In this document: piece after piece, positions 9,103 to 18,360 of the stretch
Layout: every line of letters starts with the position of its first letter
How positions within the stretch are numbered: position 1 is the first letter of the stretch
Assembly: GCA_951640165.1 (NCBI GenBank)
Contig: OX621234.1
Location: 31,190,549-31,254,548 of the forward strand
Direction: 5' to 3'
Length of the DNA: 64,000 bases
Source: Pseudoips prasinana
Taxonomy: Eukaryota > Arthropoda > Insecta > Lepidoptera > Nolidae
The notes under the pieces: model-generated
Databases searched by the model: none
What the model was told of the DNA's origin: nothing
Seen by the model: only the letters and a program-made list of their open reading frames with translations
Translations under genes and position numbers: made by a program

Positions 9103-10980
9103 TCATGGAGGACGCTGGTGGTCGCGACGCGTTCGCGGTCGTACTCGCATCCGGCGAGTACGAAATATCGGTTGTGCAGTGTTGCGAGAGTCTCTAATCG
9201 ATTTGATTTGGTTTAAGTAAACGGTGATCTCGTCGTCCGATTCGTCTATGACGTTCTTCGGACGACGGTGTTTGCGTGAGAGTCGGGAAGGAGTGTATTT
9301 GACCGCCTGTACCACCAATTTGCTTGGATGGTGAGTGGCAGAGTCAAAGTACCTTTTGGACGCTTGCTTCATCCATTGCCTGATGGTAGGCAATTGGAGA
9401 TCGGCATGGAGGCTTTTGTTACGGACGAACCACGGTGCACCCGCGGCTCGTCGCATAAACTTGTTCTGGACTACCTGGAGGAGGTGGATGAATCGATCCT
9501 TAGCGTGCGCGAAGACCGGGCTCGCATAGGTCATCATGGGTCGAATGCACGTCTTGTAAATTCTCACCTTGTTTTCAAGGGACATTTTACTGCGTGCATT
9601 CAGGAGGCCGTGTAATCGATAAAGGGCAAATGAGGCACGGTTACGAGCGTATCTCAGATGGTCCTTGAAGTTTAACTTCCGATCGAGGATCACTCCCAAA
9701 TATTTGGTTTTCTTCTCCCAGGGGATCGGTTCACCAAACATTCGGACGGGATCGGCGGTGGGGGCGGGGTCTATCCTAGAGAAGAGCACGGCTGCGCTCT
9801 TGGTGGGATTGACTTCGATCCTCCATTTCCTGAACCATTCGCCGAGGGCGTCGGCTGAGGATTGGAGTTCTCGGTGGATGACTGACGTGCTCCTACTGGA
9901 GTAGTAGAGAGCTGTGTCGTCAGCGAAGAGGGCTAGATGAGCCTTATCGGGTCTGGGGATGTCGCTGGTGTACAGCGAGAACAGGAGCGCGGCAAGGACT
10001 GAGCCTTGGGGAACTCCTGCGCGTATCGGTCTGAGGGAGGAGTAATTTCCCTCGACGCGGTAGCTAAACGTTCGGTCCGTAAGGAAGTCTCGTAAGATGT
10101 GCACGAGACGGTCGGGCACTTTGAGTTCGAACAGCTTATATAATAAGCCGTTGTGCCAGACCTTATCGAACGCTTTGGCCACGTCGAAGAAGAGTGCTCC
10201 TGTGTGGGCTCTTTGACGGGCAGCTTTCACTAGGATGTGTTCGACAATGCGAAGCACCTGGTGAACGCTGGAGTGTCTGGCTCGAAAGCCAAACTGCTCG
10301 TCAGGGAGGATATCGTTTGCGTGGATGTAAGACGACAAACGGGCGTGAATGATGCGCTCGTAGAGTTTCCCCATGGCGCAGAGGAGGCTAATGGGGCGGT
10401 AGTTCGCCGGATCGGATTTGGGTTTTCCGGGTTTCGGGATGCCAATCACGTTTGCCTGTTTCCACTGGTGTGGAAAGATGTTGTTGGAAAAGGCCGCGTT
10501 GAAAATCGCGACCATCAGGCTAAGTAGAAGCAACGGAAGTTGCTTGAAAACGCGATTGGTGATTCCGTCGTACCCGGGGGCTTTGCGAGGGCGGAGGTCC
10601 CTGATCAGAGTTTTAACCTCTTCGATGGTCACTGGCCTCAGGGGATCGTCGTCGTCGACGTCTGTATCCTCCCGGGAGGGGGCAGTTGGGGTCGGAGGGA
10701 GTGGTATGGCGAGCCTACGTTCTACCTCAGAGTCGACCTCATTGAGGTGCTCCGGGTCTACTGGTAGGGTGCTGGGAGAACATTGGGTCTCTAGATTGTC
10801 GGCCATGCATTCGGCTTTTTCGTCGTCATCGAACGCGGGGCGTTGATTCGGACGCGTCAGCGGGGGGATGGTCCAGTCGGTATCTGTCTTGAGTCGCTTG
10901 CAGAGATTCCAAAAGGCCTTCCGCGAGGGTTGAATCTCGGCTAACGTCCTATCCCACCCGGAATCCCGCCTCTCGGTCAT
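9103..10980 (-). CDS. LINE ORF2 C-terminal part: reverse transcriptase
   Basis: The 625 residues carry a complete non-LTR reverse transcriptase: IPKPGKPKSDPANYRPISLL (about 181-200), GFRARHSS (231-238), FFDVAKAFDKVW with Asp266, GVPQGSVLAALLF (322-334), the catalytic FADD (352-355), a thumb-like GEWFRKWRIEVNPTKS block, and KYLGVILDRKLNF. No RNase H follows, as usual for Jockey. The frame is shifted by one base from the endonuclease ORF, and its ATG overlaps that stop as ATGA (10977-10980). A one-base deletion in a formerly continuous ORF2 is the simplest reading; a second stop-restart junction is the alternative. Confidence 0.9.
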   Translation of the reverse strand: MTERRDSGWDRTLAEIQPSRKAFWNLCKRLKTDTDWTIPPLTRPNQRPAFDDDEKAECMADNLETQCSPSTLPVDPEHLNEVDSEVERRLAIPLPPTPTAPSREDTDVDDDDPLRPVTIEEVKTLIRDLRPRKAPGYDGITNRVFKQLPLLLLSLMVAIFNAAFSNNIFPHQWKQANVIGIPKPGKPKSDPANYRPISLLCAMGKLYERIIHARLSSYIHANDILPDEQFGFRARHSSVHQVLRIVEHILVKAARQRAHTGALFFDVAKAFDKVWHNGLLYKLFELKVPDRLVHILRDFLTDRTFSYRVEGNYSSLRPIRAGVPQGSVLAALLFSLYTSDIPRPDKAHLALFADDTALYYSSRSTSVIHRELQSSADALGEWFRKWRIEVNPTKSAAVLFSRIDPAPTADPVRMFGEPIPWEKKTKYLGVILDRKLNFKDHLRYARNRASFALYRLHGLLNARSKMSLENKVRIYKTCIRPMMTYASPVFAHAKDRFIHLLQVVQNKFMRRAAGAPWFVRNKSLHADLQLPTIRQWMKQASKRYFDSATHHPSKLVVQAVKYTPSRLSRKHRRPKNVIDESDDEITVYLNQIKSIRDSRNTAQPIFRTRRMRVRPRTRRDHQRPP

Positions 10981-12047
10981 GCGTTCACGTACAGTAGTTC
11001 ACGCATTCGAGTGCGGTTTTCCAAGGTGTTATAGGAGTCGAAGGCTCTGATGGCCGCGTTCTTCTCAGTCACTAACTCACGCAAATCCTCCGGGAGCTTC
11101 CACCGTCTGAACGCGTCAGCCGCTGGAACCTCCCGGGAACATTCGTTCATTTGGATTTGGATGTGAGTCGTGAAGGAGCCGATGGCTGCATGCGTTTGCT
11201 CGGGGGTCTCTATGAGGGATGGAATCGAATCTAAGTGCTCCGACGTGGCTGACTTGAGTTTGCCCTCAAGTTTCTGCCAGTCGGTAACATATCTGGGTGG
11301 TAGGTTGCTATCCGCGCCAGAGTGGCTTGTGCGGGAGGCAAGACTAAGGATGACCGGTCTATGGTCGGAGTCTAACTCGTGTAGCACTTCTACAGGAGCC
11401 AAACGTAGGTTTGTATTCTTAAGGAGTGCTATGTCGAGTATGTCGGGTCGGTGACTGTCAATTCTGGGGAAGTGGGTCGGTTCGAGAGGGACTATAGGGT
11501 CGAACGGTATGATTGCCAAGTGATTAGCAAGTGCGCGGCCGTTCGAGTTGCTCGTACGGCAGCTCCATTGCTCATGCTTGGAGTTTAGATCGCCTGCCAC
11601 TATGACAGAGCCATCTAAGTCATACAGTGCTTGGAGATCGCTAAGTAGTATCTCCTTGTCTGGGGGGAGGTAGGCCGAGACTATCGTGATTGGCTGATGG
11701 CCTGTCATGCCTATTCGACAGACAGAGACCTCAATGTTCTTCAGCACGGGAGGGTCCAAAGGTACGCAATGCAGTGATTTCTTAAAGTAAATCAGCGTGC
11801 CCCCTTTGGCGGAGTGAGTCCTATCGTTGCGAACTATACGATAGTTGGCAACTGTAGGACTTCTCCGTTTGCTCGGTTTGAGGAATGTCTCTTGAACGAG
11901 GAAGAGATCAATTTGATGATCGCAGAGGAATTCTGCGACTTCATCGCGTTGTCTCGCTAATCCGTCTGCATTGTAAAACCCGATCTTTAAAGATCTGGGT
12001 TTTAGCCTGCAAGTGAATTGGGGAGTCATCAACGGGTGTACAGCCAT
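10977..12047 (-). CDS. LINE ORF2 N-terminal part: AP-type endonuclease
   Basis: The 356 residues contain an apurinic-type endonuclease that nicks the genomic target to prime reverse transcription. Visible active-site blocks in order are FYNADGL (about 23-29), QET (about 52-54), AGDLNSKHEQW (about 150-160), LDIALL (about 203-208) and SDHRPVIL (about 227-234). A linker follows and ends at YVNA with a stop. The start codon overlaps the ORF1 stop as TAATG (12045-12049), the arrangement shown for translation coupling in the SART1 LINE. The stop overlaps the next start as ATGA. Jockey elements normally join endonuclease and RT in one frame, so this ORF is truncated relative to its family. Confidence 0.88.
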   Translation of the reverse strand: MAVHPLMTPQFTCRLKPRSLKIGFYNADGLARQRDEVAEFLCDHQIDLFLVQETFLKPSKRRSPTVANYRIVRNDRTHSAKGGTLIYFKKSLHCVPLDPPVLKNIEVSVCRIGMTGHQPITIVSAYLPPDKEILLSDLQALYDLDGSVIVAGDLNSKHEQWSCRTSNSNGRALANHLAIIPFDPIVPLEPTHFPRIDSHRPDILDIALLKNTNLRLAPVEVLHELDSDHRPVILSLASRTSHSGADSNLPPRYVTDWQKLEGKLKSATSEHLDSIPSLIETPEQTHAAIGSFTTHIQIQMNECSREVPAADAFRRWKLPEDLRELVTEKNAAIRAFDSYNTLENRTRMRELLYVNA

Positions 12048-13885
12048 TACGGTTGTATTGATTTAATAAAGCGGCGGTATACGCGTGCCGCGTCGATGGC
12101 CAACTGGATGTTGGTCGGATCAGCTTCGGCCCTCTGGGTGAGGTCCTCAAACTGATCGAGCAACTCCCAGCCCTGAGTCATGATGCGCTCGGCAAAGCCT
12201 GAGGCGCGCCCTTTGCTATTCGCTTGGGGCGCCCGGGTTTTGGGCGCTGGGGCTGATGACTTTGGAGTCTGGGCTCCTTTGGCCGGGGCCTTTGGAGCCT
12301 GTGACTTCTTGGTCAGCGGGTTGTAAGCCCAGCCCGATTTGACTGGGGCGGGAGGGGTCGCGCTGGTTGAGGGTTTGGGGGACGCCTCTTTAGCTGGGAC
12401 TGGCACAGCCTTAAGGGCGACCGCCTCACCCGCAGCCTTGGGTGCGGTCGAGGGGACGTAATCTGGCAGAGGCCAGTGTGGTCTTGCTGGTCGCAGGGAT
12501 GTCTGTTGGACATCCAAGGACATTAGCGGGGGAGGGCTTGCTTGGGGCTTGGCGGAGCTAGTCTGCGCCTGAGGCTTGCGAGCGTTGCGCTTGCTGCGAG
12601 GCCTCCTGGCGGGTCTCCTCGCCGGTGCCTTGGGACAGCCGCGATAGTTCGCAGGGTGTCCCAAGGACTGGCAGTTGACACAACCGGGTGGCTCGGAGCA
12701 TTCGCTACGATCCTTAGGTCTTGGGCATTCGGAGGTGTGATGACCTGGGGTCAGGCATTTAACACACCTCGGGGCGACGTGGCAGTTCTTAGACGAGTGC
12801 CCGTACAGTTGGCAGTTGTGGCACTGCCCCTGTACGGTCCCTCGCCGCGGCGGCTCGACGACGATGCCGCCGACGCCGCAAACTGTTTTAAGGACAGTCA
12901 GGATTTTCTGTCCTTCCTTCGAGTCGTCAAGGTGGACCAGCACCATATCGAAGGGCTCGCCACCGTTTGATCGGCGCATCCGATGCACCTCTCTCACGGG
13001 GTACCCTTGGGTGGTTAGGTCCTCCTTGATGGAGTCGATGGGAAGGTAACGGCACACTCGGCGGATAACCACGCGGAGTGTTTTGTCCTCAGCGGTGCCG
13101 TAAGTGTAGTAGTCTACCTTACGTGCATCGAAGAGAGCCGTCGTTGTCCTGTATTCAGTGGAGGTCTGCAGCTGTATTTTGTACATCTGCTCCTTGAGGA
13201 TGTATGTAGTGCTGAGTGCGACTACACCTTTGGATTTTAACGTGGTGGACAAGTCTTCCCACTTATCGATGCTGAGTAGCATGATAGGTGGGGGCTTAGT
13301 GGTCTTGGCCGTGAAGCCAGAGGGTTTGGCCTTTGCCTGTGAGGCGGGGGCGCTTGTAGTGGGGGAAGAGGGGACAGAGTTGGTGGCGGAGGGTCTCTCC
13401 GTGCGCAACTTCTTCGTCTTGGCGCTCTTCTTGCTCTTCTCCTGAGTCGAAGCCTCAGAATCAGAGCCGGAAGAGCTGCCAGACGAAGACGACGACGACT
13501 TGTCGCCGCGGGTCCGCTTATCAGCTTTCCCGCGCCTGACGGTTGTCCACTCGTTGTGAGCGTCGTCATCGCTGTCGATCGGTACGACGTCCATCTCTTC
13601 CTCTGTGGCTAGAGGCTGAGATGGAGAGGGGGTACGGTTACGGGGGAGTGGCGACTGCCTGTCCGTCTGGGTGAACGGAGCAGAAGAGGAGGGGACGGAG
13701 AGACTAAGATTCTCCTGCGCAGATGCGCCGGAGCAAGGGGAATCGTCAAGCATGAGCTTTGTCTTGACGGTCTCCATCAAGTTTACCCAGCCAACTGGGT
13801 CGGACTTGAGGAGCTTGAAGAGCGCTTCAACGAAGCGGGGATCCTTGGTAATGTCTACCATGGAGGCGGGTACGGGGGCGGCCAT
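12047..13885 (-). CDS. LINE ORF1, gag-like protein with three zinc knuckles
   Basis: This is a 612-residue nucleic-acid-binding protein that would package the element RNA. A Ser/Pro-rich, low-complexity N-terminal half (acidic patch near residue 105, poly-Ser near 130-145, Lys-rich to 165) leads to a globular region around 255-340 that resembles the domain preceding zinc knuckles in insect Jockey-type ORF1 proteins. Three CCHC knuckles follow at about 355-420 (CHNCQLYGHSSKNC, CVKCLTPGHHTSEC and CVNCQSLGHPANYRGC). The C-terminus is Pro/Ala/Lys-rich and ends in a short helical segment. The start was chosen at MAAPVPASM, preceded by AAG in a fair start context. The stop overlaps the next start in TAATG. 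No internal stop is present. Confidence 0.9.
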   Translation of the reverse strand: MAAPVPASMVDITKDPRFVEALFKLLKSDPVGWVNLMETVKTKLMLDDSPCSGASAQENLSLSVPSSSAPFTQTDRQSPLPRNRTPSPSQPLATEEEMDVVPIDSDDDAHNEWTTVRRGKADKRTRGDKSSSSSSGSSSGSDSEASTQEKSKKSAKTKKLRTERPSATNSVPSSPTTSAPASQAKAKPSGFTAKTTKPPPIMLLSIDKWEDLSTTLKSKGVVALSTTYILKEQMYKIQLQTSTEYRTTTALFDARKVDYYTYGTAEDKTLRVVIRRVCRYLPIDSIKEDLTTQGYPVREVHRMRRSNGGEPFDMVLVHLDDSKEGQKILTVLKTVCGVGGIVVEPPRRGTVQGQCHNCQLYGHSSKNCHVAPRCVKCLTPGHHTSECPRPKDRSECSEPPGCVNCQSLGHPANYRGCPKAPARRPARRPRSKRNARKPQAQTSSAKPQASPPPLMSLDVQQTSLRPARPHWPLPDYVPSTAPKAAGEAVALKAVPVPAKEASPKPSTSATPPAPVKSGWAYNPLTKKSQAPKAPAKGAQTPKSSAPAPKTRAPQANSKGRASGFAERIMTQGWELLDQFEDLTQRAEADPTNIQLAIDAARVYRRFIKSIQP

Positions 13886-14646
13886 CTTGTGATGGTTTTA
13901 GAAGCCTAACAACTACCGGAATTTACGTTGGTTCGCTCCCGGAGCGTTCCGAGAAGAAGAACCAACAAGAAACTTCTCGGCGGTCGCTCTAACAATAGAA
14001 TGTCCCTAACAACTATCACCTCGGGTTGGACGGGCCCGAGGGTGTGTTGGTGTGTGTATCACCCTCCTCGCCGGGTTAGACGAGGAGGTATGTGTACCTA
14101 TGGTGAGCCCTAAGCTTGTATCCCTCTCGCCAGTCTTATTGTGCGAAAGGGTTCCTAGCAGCTCTAATGCAGAGGGCGATATGGGCCGAAGCCGTCAGCA
14201 CCCAAACAACAAGAGAGAATGGGAAGGTAGGTTAAGGAGGTGGGATTCCGATTTGGAGTTGACTAGGGTAGCCCCCAAGGCCAATGATTCCAAACCGCTT
14301 CCAATTAACTGGCGTTGCTCTGAAGGAGCAAGGCCTAGTGCTTGGGGCTACACTAACTTGGCTTAGTTGGCACGGTTACGTTTCCACCAAGTACCACTAG
14401 AAAAGTGGATTTTCCCTGAAGGGGCACGAAAGTACAAAGAAACACACACTATATTGGGGTAGCGCTGTCTTGAAAAAGACGCCACTATACCAATTAATAG
14501 TGTGAAGGTTTGCCGAGATTCAACCAATCTGACGATCGATTTATCTCAACTGACGAACGTACACGAGCACGTATAGTCGGAAATAGTCGGGTAAGGCAGG
14601 AGCGCACGAACGTGCCCGTGCGCGTCGGCTGTCCAAACGAGACTCC
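13886..14646 (-). promoter_or_regulatory. 5' UTR of the LINE
   Basis: These 761 bp separate the element 5' end from the ORF1 start. Jockey-type elements carry an internal promoter here; no specific promoter motif was verified. The region has several GC-rich stems, for example the CTCCTCGCCGGGTTAGACGAGGAG stretch near 14063-14087. Confidence 0.6.
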
Positions 14647-14657
14647 GATTTGTACTC
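14647..14657. repeat. Target-site duplication of the LINE, 5' side
   Basis: GATTTGTACTC, the exact partner of 8788-8798. It marks the 5' end of the LINE at 14646. Confidence 0.9.
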
Positions 14658-14912
14658 GACACGTCGGCCGTATTTATACGAAATGTGCGGCGACAAACAT
14701 GTTACGTATTTTCTTTGTTCGATGAACGAATATAAATTAAACTATTGAAATCATCAATTGTACAAATGTTAAGATGGTTTATAAATCGTAACTTGATTTT
14801 TAACACTAAATTCATTAAGTTTAACTAACTATTTAAGAGTAATTTAAACAAAGACTTAAAACTACTCCTATGACGCATTTGTTTTTGGTTAAGTAATGTT
14901 GTTGCGCCGATA
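14658..14912 (-). repeat. LTR-like repeat, right part (3' LTR, resumed after the LINE)
   Basis: It matches 17249-17503 with one mismatch over 255 bp. It begins directly after the second copy of the 11-bp target duplication at 14647-14657. Confidence 0.8.
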
Positions 14913-15073
14913 CGGCCATTCTGAAAGGCGGTGCGCGCTCTGCACCAGCCTCGTTGGTTCTCGTAGATTCTTATGGATTCTCGTAGACCTGAAAAGAACG
15001 AAACAATTTTTCTCTGAGTAGTGAGTCTGTAAGCAACTTGTGTTGCTGTCTTTTGGTAATATCAATGAGTAGG

Positions 15074-15221
15074 TTCTCGGAGGGTCTCGTAGAGTTCTCG
15101 AAGGTTCTCGTAGAGTTCTCGGAGGGTCTCGTAGAGTTCTCGGAGGGTCTCGTAGAGTTCTCGGAGGGTCTCGTAGAGTTCTCGGAGGGTCTCGTAGAGT
15201 TCTCGGAGGGTCTCGTAGATT
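15074..15221 (+). repeat. 21-bp minisatellite, seven copies
   Basis: The unit TTCTCGGAGGGTCTCGTAGA plus G repeats seven times, with one variant copy (TTCTCGAAGGTTCTCGTAGAG). Its period is a multiple of three, so a plus-strand frame reads a seven-residue repeat (LVEFSEG). Scattered TCTCGTAGA motifs continue to 15640. Confidence 0.9.
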
Positions 15222-15600
15222 TAGGAAAAAGGAGTGGTGTAATATTGTGCTCTGGAGCTTGTTAACACAGTGGCATACAGTAGCGCAATATAAGGAAATA
15301 AGGTTAGGAAGGTGAGGATAGGTTTAGTTCTCGTAGAGGTCTCGTAGATTTCTCGTAGAGTTCTCGTAGATTTCTCGTAGTTTAAGGAAAAAGGAGTGGT
15401 GTCATATTGTGCTCTGGAGCTTGTTAACACAGTGGCATACAGTAGCGCAATACAAGGAAATAAGGTTAGGAAGGTGAGGGTAGGTTTAGTTCTCGTAGAT
15501 TAAGGGAGAAGGAGTTGTGTTATATTGTGCTTTGAGTGGCTGATAACACAGTGGCACAATACAAGGAAATATTATTAGGAAGGTGCTGTGATCGTAGGAG
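15222..15600 (+). repeat. Larger direct repeats containing the TCTCGTAGA motif
   Basis: Three units begin GGAAAAAGGAGTGGTGT or close variants near 15223, 15385 and 15505 and share TATTGTGCTCTGGAGCTTGT, GTGGCATACAGTAGCGCAAT and AAGGAAATAAGGTTAGGAAG. Spacing is about 161 and 118 bp. The third unit is diverged and shorter. Confidence 0.8.
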
Positions 15601-16109
15601 ATCTTTATTAGTAGTTCTCGTAGAGTTATTTAGAGTTATTGAATTAAGTTACTTGCCCTTTACTGTGCCGGTTGTTTAGGTCTCGTGAGGTTGATGCAAT
15701 TGGCTTGGTTGGTTCTGCAACAGAATTCCGGTGAGAAGACTATTCGTTTCCCGCCGATACGGTTAACTGATCACCAGGTTGTAGAGCATGGCGCAGCACA
15801 GATTCCTGCTGCTGGGTGTTGGTTGGTTTCTGTTTATCAGATGATGAGTTGATGTAGCAGCTTGGGTGCTCGATTGTTTAATCTTACTACATTCTTCAAA
15901 CGCCTTGTGTGGTGTTCCTGAAAATAATCATTTTGCGAAAAGTTAAAAAATTGTACACCCCTTTGGTGTGTCAACGACACAGACGTTAACGTGCCTATCC
16001 AGCAATGAACCAGTCACGTTGCTGGTACTGCCTTCCTTGCTGCTATGGCTAGGACAGTTTTTCGTGGCTCGCAGTGCCGCAGCTGTCAGCAAACATCTTT
16101 TTAAAGCTG

Positions 16110-16440
16110 GTCCACGTCATTCTACGGTACTGAATAAGGCTTGATTCAATACTAAACTGGAAGAAATACACGGAGGTGAAGATTAACAAAGCCCAAACAA
16201 CCTTCTGGCAACGTAGAAGGTTCATAGGGTAGAAGTGGTGCTTAAAACCATGTATGACCCTATGGCTACATAGTGATAAAACATCCTAGGATAACCTATG
16301 GTGCAGTAGTATGGTGGCCCAGAACTCAAACCTAATCTTCGAGGCGTCTTATACCTGCGGACAGAACCAAAATGGTTAGAGGAGCCAAACAAGCCCACGC
16401 ACAATCAGGAGACTAAATGCGAAAAACAAATCAGTCAACC
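16110..16440 (+). pseudogene. Decayed LINE reverse transcriptase fragment
   Basis: Across shifted frames the plus strand reads LNWKKYTEVKINKAQTTFWQ (about 16145-16205), then KPCMTLWL, then ITYGAVVWWPRTQ (16291-16329). These match the region after the RT catalytic core of many insect LINEs (LDSKLNW...KA...FW, then LWLY...LTYGAVVWW). At least two frameshifts and several stops are present. Related but unreadable sequence may continue to 16790. Confidence 0.6.
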
Positions 16441-16954
16441 AACTAATTTGTGATAGGCCTTGAGCAGTTCCCAAAGATATATCCACAGTTAATCACAACC
16501 AAATGTAAACCAAAATCAAGGAACACTCCAAACAGCTCATAAAAGGAGTAGAGAAGAGCTGGTTCAAAACCCTATGGAAGTACAGGTGGAACCAACTACG
16601 ACTAATAGTAGCAGTACCACCACTATGGTATGACACAGAATAGCCAACCTGTAGCTGGCATATCCAGCACCAGGACACTACAATGACCTACGTACTGAAG
16701 TATGTGCAGACTGCATTCAGGGCACTAGGGATAGAATAGAAAGTAATGGTTCTTAGTACGAAAGATCCTGAAGGGTCAAAATGCTGTACGTAAGTACACC
16801 TCGACAAAGTCAAACAGTCAAAAACGTGTGACAGCCACGCCGAAACCCGCCTGACTCAAAGATATTATGAAAGCAGTCCTTTGTAAGTCCGGAGCCGTAC
16901 ACGTTATCCTTATCCGGGTTTAACTCTGAATGTTTTGGCTAGCAGAAGGCAACC

Positions 16955-17140
16955 TCATTGCCTCACACTATCACTATCTTCGTCATTGAGGGTGTATTCA
17001 CGCTGGTCATCTTCTGGATTGCATCCCACTTCTGATAACGGAGAAACGGGGGTATCGTTGTCTTTAGTCATGATGACGTCAGCAAGACTGACGTCACTAT
17101 TATCTGCACGTTGGTTATCCACTGAAGGTTGATTACTCAT
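16955..17140 (-). CDS. Short gag-like ORF starting inside the LTR
   Basis: The 61-residue product is acidic and begins MSNQPSVDNQRADNSD. Its ATG (17138-17140) lies inside the 469-bp repeat, in TATCGCC|ATG context. Codons run across the repeat edge at 17035 into the interior (EVGCNPEDDQREYTLNDEDS) and stop at TGA. In the other LTR copy the same start runs into flanking AT-rich DNA and stops at once. It resembles a truncated gag N-terminus, but I cannot place it in a family. Confidence 0.35.
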   Translation of the reverse strand: MSNQPSVDNQRADNSDVSLADVIMTKDNDTPVSPLSEVGCNPEDDQREYTLNDEDSDSVRQ

Positions 17141-17503
17141 GGCGATAGTAAAACCCGAAATATGTTTCGTGAAGTTTTATTCCATAACAATCTTCGATAC
17201 AAGGTGATCCGTACGGTCCGACGGCTCGAGCGAAAGTGATTTGTACTCGACACGTCGGCCGTATTTATACGAAATGTGCGGCGACAAACATGTTACGTAT
17301 TTTCTTTGTTCGATGAACGAATATAAATTAAACTATTGAAATCATCAATTGTACAAATGTTAAGATGGTTTATAAATCGTAACTTGATTTTTAACACTAA
17401 ATTCATTAAGTTTAACTAACTATTTAAGAGTAATTTAAACAAAGACTTAAAACTACTCCTATGACGCATTTATTTTTGGTTAAGTAATGTTGTTGCGCCG
17501 ATA
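17035..17503 (-). repeat. LTR-like repeat, intact copy (5' LTR; empty site of the LINE)
   Basis: This uninterrupted 469-bp copy shows the LINE target as it was before insertion (GATTTGTACTCGACACG around 17238-17255). On the minus strand it carries the start codon and first half of the short gag-like ORF. Confidence 0.75.
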
Positions 17504-18360
17504 TATACATTCATATTTCGCACTTGACCGGTCTTGTAGTATCTTTTATTGATCTTAATGTAAACATGTACTCGTATAACATGCAACAAGTGCAATTTAC
17601 CAATCGTCTAAGTTACCAATAAACCGTTCATTGCCATCTATTATGCGAAGCGTGTAGGGGAATGTAGATTCTTCTTTGTATTTATTCATCGCCAATGCTG
17701 TTTTTAACCCCCGACCAAAACGATGGGTCTTACAAATATTAAGTTTTGCGCTTATCTGATCGACTGTATTAAAAAAACCATCACAAGTTTACTATTTATA
17801 CTTATTTATAATCCGTTTGAATCTTTTTATTATTATTAATATATTTTTAACATATAGCTAACTAATAAGCACATACAGTGTTTATGTGATTTAGCACGCA
17901 AATCCTAGTGAATGTTATTTTAGGCACTGACTAACATACGCTGCTCAATGGACTTAATTAAAATCGTAGTATAAAGTAATCGTAGTTAAACATCGAACCG
18001 AGTGCCGCCGACCTTACCGAGGAATGTCGCTTAAGCTCGTCTGCATGTAAATTTGACCGGAGGATTTACTTCGATAACACCAAGCTTGAATAAGCTGGAA
18101 GAACGTAGATGATAAAATTAACCGTGACCTGAAGACATAAGTAATAACGTAATTTATTTCATCGCATCCTCACACGGGGAATATTTATTTAAATACTTCC
18201 GAAGCTACAGAAGAAACAAAGAGCCTATGAACGTTATGTCAGCTTAATTGCAAATAGTTGTTCAACTTCTAGTAATAAACTGTTTATCAGGAGCCGCGAG
18301 GACCGGGATGGAAGGTATTGCGTCATCCCGATAATAGGACTTCTTTTGCATGCATAATGA
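17504..18360. other. AT-rich spacer
   Basis: I see no open frame or repeat I recognise. The last 20 bp (TTGCATGCATAATGA) lead directly into the truncated CR1-like LINE, so its 5' break lies near 18340-18360. Confidence 0.3.

Larger units (their letters stand above)
8799..14646 (-). mobile_element. Full-length Jockey-like non-LTR retrotransposon (LINE)
   Basis: The element runs from its 5' end at 14646 to a poly(A) tail seen as 15 T at 8799-8813. It is bounded by perfect 11-bp duplications GATTTGTACTC at 8788-8798 and 14647-14657. Three ORFs follow in order: gag-like with zinc knuckles, an AP-like endonuclease, and a reverse transcriptase, with no RNase H. That order without RNase H fits the Jockey clade. 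Length is 5848 bp. Intact ends, tail and target duplication point to a recent insertion. The single visible defect is the frame change between endonuclease and RT. Confidence 0.9.
14913..17034 (-). other. Interior of the LTR-type element: cargo, no pol
   Basis: It contains, left to right, a TTCTCGTAGA-rich minisatellite and larger repeats (15074-15600), unrecognised sequence, a decayed plus-strand LINE fragment (16110-16440) and further debris to 16900, then the end of the short gag-like ORF. On the minus strand near 15860-15930 an acceptor-like ATTATTTTCAG|G is followed by an open stretch (GTPHKAFEECSKIKQSS), weak evidence of a spliced element transcript. Confidence 0.45.
8585..17503 (-). 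mobile_element. Non-autonomous LTR-type element with a LINE nested in one repeat
   Basis: Two 469-bp direct repeats frame a 2.1-kb interior. One repeat is intact (17035-17503). The other is split by a LINE (8585-8798 plus 14658-14912, which add to 469 bp). The copies differ at one base I can find (14881 G against 17471 A). Outside, TATA-type sequence occurs on both sides, which fits a 4-6 bp target duplication but is weak in such AT-rich flanks. Read on the minus strand, a short gag-like ORF begins inside the right repeat and crosses into the interior. There is no pol, so the element would need help in trans. LTR identity is seen; the LTR-retroelement call is inference, since no clear primer-binding site or polypurine tract is visible. 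Confidence 0.6.

Noticed and set aside
10418..10846. Plus-strand ORFs of up to 142 codons opposite the LINE
   Set aside because: They are the antisense of conserved reverse transcriptase and ORF1 codons and have no independent support.
15038..15265. Plus-strand ORF encoding a seven-residue repeat (LVEFSEG)
   Set aside because: It is only the translation of the 21-bp minisatellite and has no conserved flanks.
15053..15380. CRISPR-like array
   Set aside because: The repeats are contiguous with no unique spacers, and the DNA is from an insect.
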